From Mixophyes australis (lineage: Eukaryota; Chordata; Amphibia; Anura; Limnodynastidae), in contig JAVHZZ010000066.1 of NCBI GenBank assembly GCA_036250195.1, forward strand, positions 186,001 to 250,000: a DNA stretch of 64,000 nucleotides. Reading direction: 5' to 3'. The position numbers were made by a program, and so were the translations under genes. A model generated the notes under the pieces. It was not told the DNA's origin. It worked only from the letters and a program-made list of their open reading frames with translations, and did not search any database. Shown piece after piece: positions 57,495 to 64,000 of this stretch. The first letter of the stretch is position 1. Every line of letters starts with the position of its first letter.

Positions 57495-57566
57495 TAGCAG
57501 AGGATGGTTTCGATCCATCGACCTCTGGGTTATGGGCCCAGCACGCTTCCGCTGCGCCACTCTGCT
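57495..57566 (-). tRNA. tRNA-iMet-CAT: Initiator tRNA-Met (CAT), consensus, unit 55
   Basis: Unit 55 (57096-57980, short). Gene consensus. Confidence 0.97.
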
Positions 57567-58377
57567 AGTCATGCAATGTTTGTTGACTAGATGACTGGTT
57601 TTCATATCAATTTTTAGACATCATCTAATCCATCCTCTTGAGGTGTGGGGTGCCTCTGATCCAATTACCTTCATGCCTATCAATGGTGAGTTTAGTTTGT
57701 TCTAGACAGTTTTACTCAACTTCATACTTTGGAAATCCAATTTAGCAACTGGTTGCAGAGGTAAATATATTGGACAGACTGTGGAAACCAAATTAGTATT
57801 AAAATTGCTCTCCCTGTTTCTACCTTGTAGTTACGCTACCAAAACGGACTTTCTAAAAAGTGTCCTACGATGCCAAGTCCATGAATAAAGCCTGTGCACA
57901 AGCATTTATTCTTGTATTGTTGCCAAAAACCAATTCCATATGCAATGGCAGCTAAATGTTTCCTGAGTATAGTGTCTCCCTAGAAAAAACAAGTTCACAG
58001 GAAGAAAAATAAACTGCTCTACACCATTTCAGCTATCCAAGTGTCCCTCCGCTTTTTTTTTTTTTTTTTTAAGTGTGAAAATTTTTTGGACTCCATCATT
58101 GTCCCATTTCACCATGAATATGTGAACTAGATTTATCATTTTGGAAACCTGCATTGTTTTGCTATGGGCAAGGTCGATTTTTACCTATGTAACCAGAGCA
58201 CTGTTAGGGTAAAGAAAAGAAAGTATGTTGATTTTGACATAAAGACTGGCAGCAGCATTCTGTTAACATGAGCTGAGATTATAATAGACTTTTTCTTTAA
58301 CTAAACAGAAAAGAAACAAAGTTTCTACCACAAGTTTACCAATTTAGGATTGCCTTAGATAATGAAGAAAGAGCAAG

Positions 58378-58449
58378 TAGCAGAGGATGGTTTCGATCCA
58401 TCGACCTCTGGGTTATGGGCCCAGCACGCTTCCGCTGCGCCACTCTGCT
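58378..58449 (-). tRNA. tRNA-iMet-CAT: Initiator tRNA-Met (CAT), consensus, unit 56
   Basis: Unit 56 (57981-59076, long). Gene consensus. Confidence 0.97.
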
Positions 58450-58609
58450 AGTCATGCAATGTTTGTTGACTCCTGAAGGTTTGAGGCAACCCAGGAAAGA
58501 ACCAATATTTATTTTTGTTGGTTGGCAGATAAAGAACAGTAATGAAATGTCATGAAATTTGTCCGTAATAATGCATTTCAGCCCATGTCATGAACACATG
58601 CTGCAAGTT

Positions 58610-58683
58610 GTCTCTGTGGCGCAATTGGTTAGTGTGTTCGGCTGTTAACCGAAAGGTTGGTGGGTCAAGCCCACCCAGGGACG
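58610..58683 (+). tRNA. tRNA-Asn-GTT: tRNA-Asn (GTT), variant C23T, T54G, unit 56
   Basis: T54G changes the conserved first T of the T loop and B box (GGTTC to GGGTC) and C23T gives a G12-U wobble. Probably impaired. Confidence 0.83.
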
Positions 58684-59477
58684 TAGATGACTGGTTTTCA
58701 TATCAATTTTTAGACATCATCTAATCCATCCTCTTGAGGTGTGGGGTGCCTCTGATCCAATTACCTTCATGCCTATCAATGGTGAGTTTAGTTTGTTCTA
58801 GACAGTTTTACTCAACTTCATACTTTGGAAATCCAATTTAGCAACTGGTTGCAGAGGTAAATATATTGGACAGACTGTGGAAACCAAATTAGTATTAAAA
58901 TTGCTCTCCCTGTTCCTACCTTGTAGTTACGCTACCAAAACGGACTTTCTAAAAAGTGTCCTACGAAGCCAAGTCCATGAGTAAAGCCTGTGCACAAGCA
59001 TTTATTCTTGTATTGTTGCCAAAAACCAATTCCATATGCAATGGCAGCTAAATGTTTCCTGAGTATAGTGTCTCCCTAGAAAAAACAAGTTCACAGGAAG
59101 AAAAATAAACTGCTCTACACCATTTCAGCTATCCAAGTGTCCCTCTGCTTTTTTTTTTTTTTTTTTTTAAAGTGTGAAAATTTTTTGGACTCCATCATTG
59201 TCCCATTTCACCATGAATATGTGAACTAGATTTATCATTTTGGAAACCTGCATTGTTTTGCTATGGGCAAAGTCGATTTTTACCTATGTAACCAGAGCAC
59301 TGTTAGGGTAAAGAAAAGAAAGTATGTTGATTTTGACATAAAGACTGGCAGCAGCATTCTGTTAAAATGAGCTGAGATTGTAATAGACTTTTTTCTTTAA
59401 CTAAACAGAAAAGAAACAAAGTTTCTACCACAAGTTTACCAATTTAGGATTGCCTTAGATAATGAAGAAAGAGCAAG

Positions 59478-59549
59478 TAGCAGAGGATGGTTTCGATCCA
59501 TCGACCTCTGGGTTATGGGCCCAGCACGCTTCCGCTGCGCCACTCTGCT
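59478..59549 (-). tRNA. tRNA-iMet-CAT: Initiator tRNA-Met (CAT), consensus, unit 57
   Basis: Unit 57 (59077-60172, long). Gene consensus. Confidence 0.97.
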
Positions 59550-59709
59550 AGTCATGCAATGTTTGTTGACTCCTGAAGGTTTGAGGCAACCCAGGAAAGA
59601 ACCAATATTTATTTTTATTGGTTGGCAGATAAAGAACAGTAATGAAATGTCATGAAATTTGTCCGTAATAATGCATTTCAGCCCATGTCATGAACACACG
59701 CTGCAAGTT

Positions 59710-59735
59710 GTCTCTGTGGCGCAATTGGTTAGCGT

Positions 59736-59776
<41 letters not shown>

Positions 59777-59783
59777 AGGGACG
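59710..59783 (+). tRNA. tRNA-Asn-GTT: tRNA-Asn (GTT), consensus, unit 57
   Basis: Gene consensus. The downstream flank lacks 4 bp (CTTC) near 59865. Confidence 0.97.
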
Positions 59784-60566
59784 TAGATGACTGGTTTTCA
59801 TATCAATTTTTAGACATTATCTAATCCATCCTCTTGAGGTGTGGGGTGCCTCTGATCCAATTACATGCCTATCAATGGTGAGTTTAGTTTGTTCTAGACA
59901 GTTTTACTCAACTTCATACTTTGGAAATCCAATTTAGCAACTATTTGCAGAGGTAAATATATTGGACAGACTGTGGAAACCAAATTAGTATTAAAATTGC
60001 TCTCCCTGTTCCTACCTTGTAGTTACGCTACCAAAACGGACTTTCTAAAAAGTGTCCTACGAAGCCAAGTCCATGAATAAAGCCTGTGCACAAGCATTTA
60101 TTCTTGTATTGTTGCCAAAAACCAATTCCATATGCAATGGCAGCTAAATGTTTCCTGAGTATAGTGTCTCCCTAGAAAAAACAAGTTCACAGGAAGAAAA
60201 ATAAACTGCTCTACACCATTTCAGCTATCCAAGTGTCCCTCCGCTTTTTTTTTTTTTTAAGTGTGAAAATTTTTTGGACTCCATCATTGTCCCATTTCAC
60301 CATGAATATGTGAACTAGATTTATCATTTTGGAAACTTGCATTGTTTTGCTATGGGCAAGGTCGATTTTTACCTATGTAACCAGAGCACTGTTAGGGTAA
60401 AGAAAAGAAAGTATGTTGATTTTGACATAAAGACTGGCAGCAGCATTCTGTTAACATGAGCTGAGATTATAATAGACTTTTTTCTTTAACTAAACAGAAA
60501 AGAAACAAAGTTTCTACCACAAGTTTACCAATTTAGGATTGCCTTAGATAATGAAGAAAGAGCAAG

Positions 60567-60638
60567 TAGCAGAGGATGGTTTCGATCCATCGACCTCTGG
60601 GTTACGGGCCCAGCACGCTTCCGCTGCGCCACTCTGCT
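60567..60638 (-). tRNA. Initiator-type tRNA with anticodon CGT (A35G), unit 58
   Basis: Unit 58 (60173-61265, long). The body is the consensus initiator tRNA except for one change at 60605, which turns the anticodon from CAT to CGT. That anticodon would read ACG, a threonine codon. All initiator features stay intact: A1-U72, the three anticodon-stem G-C pairs, C33 and A54. Methionyl-tRNA synthetase recognises the CAU anticodon strongly, so charging with methionine would probably be poor. Standard isotype callers would label it Thr-CGT by anticodon and iMet by body. It may simply be one decaying copy, or a sequence error. Confidence 0.9.
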
Positions 60639-60798
60639 AGTCATGCAATGTTTGTTGACTCCTGAAGGTTTGAGGCAACCCAGGAAAGAACCAATATTTA
60701 TTTTTGTTGGTTGGCAGATAAAGAACAGTAATGAAATGTCATGAAATTTGTCCGTAATAATGCATTTCAGCCCATGTCATGAACACACGCTGCAAGTT

Positions 60799-60824
60799 GT
60801 CTCTGTGGTGCAATTGGTTAGCGT

Positions 60825-60865
<41 letters not shown>

Positions 60866-60872
60866 AGGGACG
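60799..60872 (+). tRNA. tRNA-Asn-GTT: tRNA-Asn (GTT), variant C11T, unit 58
   Basis: C11T as in units 14, 16, 18 and 19; probably functional. Confidence 0.94.
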
Positions 60873-61664
60873 TAGATGACTGGTTTTCATATCAATTTTT
60901 AGACATCATCTAATCCATCCTCTTGAGGTGTGGGGTGCCTCTGATCCAATTACCTTCATGCCTATCAATGGTGAGTTTAGTTTGTTCTAGACAGTTTTAC
61001 TCAACTTCATACTTTGGAAATCCAATTTAGCAACTGGTTGCAGAGGTAAATATATTGGACAGACTGTGGAAACCAAATTAGTATTAAAATTGCTCTCCCT
61101 GTTCCTACCTTGTAGTTACGCTACCAAAACGGACTTTCTAAAAAGTGTCCTACGAAGCCAAGTCCATGAATAAAGCCTGTGCACAAGCATTTATTCTTGT
61201 ATTGTTGCCAAAAACCAATTCCATATGCAATGGCAGCTAAATCTTTCCTGAGTATAGTGTCTCCCTAGAAAAAACAAGTTCACAGGAAGAAAAATAAACT
61301 GCTCTACACCATTTCAGCTATCCAAGTGTCCCTCCGCTTTTTTTTTTTTTTTTTTTAAGTGTGAAATTTTTTTGGACTCCATCATTGTCCCATTTCACCA
61401 TGAATATGTGAACTAGATTTATCATTTTGGAAACCTGCATTGTTTTGCTATGGGCAAGGTGGATTTTTACCTATGTAACCAGAGCACTGTTAGGGTAAAG
61501 AAAAGAAAGTATGTTGATTTTGACATAAAGACTGGCAGCAGCATTCTGTTAACATGAGCTGAGATTATAATAGACTTTTTTCTTTAACTAAACAGAAAAG
61601 AAACAAAGTTTCTACCACAAGTTTACCAATTTAGGATTGCCTTAGATAATGAAGAAAGAGCAAG

Positions 61665-61736
61665 TAGCAGAGGATGGTTTCAATCCATCGACCTCTGGGT
61701 TATGGGCCCAGCACGCTTCCGCTGCGCCACTCTGCT
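61665..61736 (-). tRNA. tRNA-iMet-CAT: Initiator tRNA-Met (CAT), variant C56T, unit 59
   Basis: Unit 59 (61266-62363, long). C56T damages the T loop and B box. Confidence 0.82.
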
Positions 61737-61896
61737 AGTCATGCAATGTTTGTTGACTCCTGAAGGTTTGAGGCAACCCAGGAAAGAACCAATATTTATT
61801 TTTGTTGGTTGGCAGATAAAGAACAGTAATGAAATGTCATGAAATTTGTCCGTAATAATGCATTTCAGCCCATGTCATGAACACACGCTGCAAGTT

Positions 61897-61922
61897 GTCT
61901 CTGTGGCGCAATTGGTTAGCGT

Positions 61923-61963
<41 letters not shown>

Positions 61964-61970
61964 AGGGACG
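61897..61970 (+). tRNA. tRNA-Asn-GTT: tRNA-Asn (GTT), consensus, unit 59
   Basis: Matches the reference copy. Confidence 0.97.
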
Positions 61971-62757
61971 TAGATGACTGGTTTTCATATCAATTTTTAG
62001 ACATCATCTAATCCATCCTCTTGAGGTGTGGGGTGCCTCTGATCCAATTACCTTCATGCCTATCAATGGTGAGTTTAGTTTGTTCTAGACAGTTTTACTC
62101 AACTTCATACTTTGGAAATCCAATTTAGCAACTGGTTGCAGAGGTAAATATATTGGACAGACTGTGGAAACCAAATTAGTATTAAAATTGCTCTCCCTGT
62201 TCCTACCTTGTAGTTACGCTACCAAAACGGACTTTCTAAAAAGTGTCCTACGAAGCCAAGTCCATGAATAAAGCCTGTGCACAAGCATTTATTCTTGTAT
62301 TGTTGCCAAAAACCAATTCCATATGCAATGGCAGCTAAATGTTTCCTGAGTATAGTGTCTCCCTAGAAAAAACAAGTTCACAGGAAGAAAAATAAACTGC
62401 TCTACACCATTTCAGCTATCCAAGTGTCCCTCCGCTTTTTTTTTTTTTTAAGTGTGAAAATTTTTTGGACTCCATCATTGTCCCATTTCACCATGAATAT
62501 GTGAACTAGATTTATCATTTTGGAAACCTGCATTGTTTTGCTATGGGCAAGGTCGATTTTTACCTATGTAACCAGAGCACTGTTAGGGTAAAGAAAAGAA
62601 AGTATGTTGATTTTGACATAAAGACTGGCAGCAGCATTCTGTTAAAATGAGCTGAGATTGTAATAGACTTTTTTCTTTAACTAAACAGAAAAGAAACAAA
62701 GTTTCTACCACAAGTTTACCAATTTAGGATTGCCTTAGATAATGAAGAAAGAGCAAG

Positions 62758-62829
62758 TAGCAGAGGATGGTTTCGATCCATCGACCTCTGGGTTATGGGC
62801 CCAGCACGCTTCCGCTGCGCCACTCTGCT
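62758..62829 (-). tRNA. tRNA-iMet-CAT: Initiator tRNA-Met (CAT), consensus, unit 60
   Basis: Unit 60 (62364-63243, short). Gene consensus. Confidence 0.97.
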
Positions 62830-63645
62830 AGTCATGCAATGTTTGTTGACTAGATGACTGGTTTTCATATCAATTTTTAGACATCATCTAATCCATCCTC
62901 TTGAGGTGTGGGGTGCCTCTGATCCAATTACCTTCATGCCTATCAATGGTGAGTTTAGTTTGTTCTAGACAGTTTTACTCAACTTCATACTTTGGAAATC
63001 CAATTTAGCAACTGGTTGCAGAGGTAAATATATTGGACAGACTGTGGAAACCAAATTAGTATTAAAATTGCTCTCCCTGTTCCTACCTTGTAGTTACGCT
63101 ACCAAAACGGACTTTCTAAAAAGTGTCCTACGAAGCCAAGTCCATGAATAAAGCCTGTGCACAAGCATTTATTCTTGTATTGTTGCCAAAAACCAATTCC
63201 ATATGCAATGGCAGCTAAATCTTTCCTGAGTATAGTGTCTCCCTAGAAAAAACAAGTTCACAGGAAGAAAAATAAACTGCTCTACACCATTTCAGCTATC
63301 CAAGTGTCCCTCCGCTTTTTTTTTTTTTTTTTTTTTTAAGTGTGAAAATTTTTTGGACTCCATCATTGTCCCATTTCACCATGAATATGTGAACTAGATT
63401 TATCATTTTGGAAACCTGCATTGTTTTGCTATGGGCAAGGTCGATTTTTACCTATGTAACCAGAGCACTGTTAGGGTAAAGAAAAGAAAGTATGTTGATT
63501 TTGACATAAAGACTGGCAGCAGCATTCTGTTAAAATGAGCTGAGATTGTAATAGACTTTTTTCTTTAACTAAACAGAAAAGAAACAAAGTTTCTACCACA
63601 AGTTTACCAATTTAGGATTGCCTTAGATAATGAAGAAAGAGCAAG

Positions 63646-63717
63646 TAGCAGAGAATGGTTTCGATCCATTGACCTCTGGGTTATGGGCCCAGCACGCTTC
63701 CACTGCACCACTCTGCT
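63646..63717 (-). tRNA. tRNA-iMet-CAT: Initiator tRNA-Met (CAT), four substitutions incl. compensatory pair, unit 61
   Basis: Unit 61 (63244-64000, short, cut by the window end). C11T gives a wobble, and the D-loop C next to G18 becomes T. G49A (63670) and C65T (63654) together replace the G49-C65 pair with A49-U65, so the fold is kept despite four changes. It shares C11T with short units 35 and 41. Confidence 0.88.
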
Positions 63718-64000
63718 AGTCAAGCAATGTTTGTTGACTAGATGACTGGTTTTCATATCAATTTTTAGACATCATCTAATCCATCCTCTTGAGGTGTGGG
63801 GTGCCTCTGATCCAATTACCTTCATGCCTATCAATGGTGAGTTTAGTTTGTTCTAGACAGTTTTACTCAACTTCATACTTTGGAAATCCAATTTAGCAAC
63901 TGGTTGCAGAGGTAAATATATTGGACAGACTGTGGAAACCAAATTAGTATTAAAATTGCTCTCCCTGTTCCTACCTTGTAGTTACGCTACCAAAACGGAC

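Larger units (their letters stand above)
1..64000. repeat. Tandem satellite array of a 1.1-kb two-tRNA unit (61 units)
   Basis: The whole window is a head-to-tail array in one orientation. Unit starts, set on TAGAAAAAAC, recur at 1, 1098, 2194, 3295, 4391 and so on to 63244. Long units measure 1,091-1,102 bp and carry initiator tRNA-Met (minus) and tRNA-Asn (plus). The complete short units measure 880-892 bp and lack tRNA-Asn. Most units differ from each other by a handful of substitutions plus the length of one T run, so recent homogenisation is evident. No unique sequence, transposon or protein-coding frame interrupts it. Tandem tDNA satellites of this type are established in Xenopus, whose repeat also includes Met and Asn tRNA genes but is longer and carries more tRNAs. 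The number of units in the real chromosome cannot be known from here, and collapsed or expanded copies are a standard assembly risk. Confidence 0.98.

Noticed and set aside
1..64000. CRISPR-like or bacterial repeat system
   Set aside because: The repeat unit is about 1.1 kb with eukaryotic tRNA genes, there are no short repeats with unique spacers, and there are no cas-like frames.

Overview
The window is one uninterrupted tandem array of a roughly 1.1 kb unit. I count 60 complete units plus one cut by the right edge (unit 61), all in the same orientation. Unit 1 begins exactly at base 1 when the phase is set on the motif TAGAAAAAAC, so the array almost certainly continues beyond both ends. 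I see no protein-coding gene. Each long unit (about 1,091-1,102 bp) carries two divergent nuclear tRNA genes: an initiator tRNA-Met (anticodon CAT) on the minus strand, and a tRNA-Asn (anticodon GTT) on the plus strand, with their 5' ends facing each other across about 160 bp. The consensus initiator sequence agrees with the vertebrate cytosolic initiator tRNA as I know it: A1-U72 pair, three G-C pairs at the base of the anticodon stem, C33, and A54 instead of T54. The organism is therefore most likely a vertebrate. Long tandem tDNA satellites are known from amphibians (the Xenopus laevis oocyte tDNA repeat), and large tDNA clusters are known from fish, so those are my leading guesses. The species cannot be read from the window.

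Layout of a long unit, using unit 1: 1-398 is AT-rich spacer with a T homopolymer (12-26 T between units); 399-470 is initiator tRNA-Met (minus); 471-630 is the head-to-head spacer; 631-704 is tRNA-Asn (plus); 705-1097 is the Asn 3' flank with a TTTT terminator 12 bases after the gene and, near the unit end, a small inverted repeat carrying AATAAA on both strands. Thirteen units (9-13, 29, 35, 40, 41, 51, 55, 60, 61; 880-892 bp where complete) share one identical 213-bp deletion. It removes the whole Asn gene and all but 22 bp of the initiator's upstream flank.

Totals: 61 initiator-Met loci, of which 31 match the window consensus exactly, and 48 Asn loci, of which 25 match exactly. Substitutions below are given in tRNA sense with standard tRNA numbering. 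About half of the initiator substitutions are C-to-T or G-to-A changes at the gene's five CpG sites, which fits methylation-driven decay in the germ line. One copy (unit 58) has an initiator body with anticodon CGT instead of CAT. Another (unit 61) has a compensatory double change in the T stem.

The array evolves by unequal exchange and conversion. A three-unit block with shared private variants recurs at an offset of 3,300 bp (15141-17063 against 18441-20363), and another at 3,282 bp (43511 to about 46420 against 46793 to about 49702). Neighbouring near-identical pairs (22/23, 25/26, 29/30, 33/34) and mosaic units (18, 20, 24) show the same process at smaller scale. The likely product is a large supply of two tRNAs by RNA polymerase III, but how many copies are transcribed cannot be seen from sequence. 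Variants were found by eye, so a few scattered single-base differences in the spacers will have been missed.
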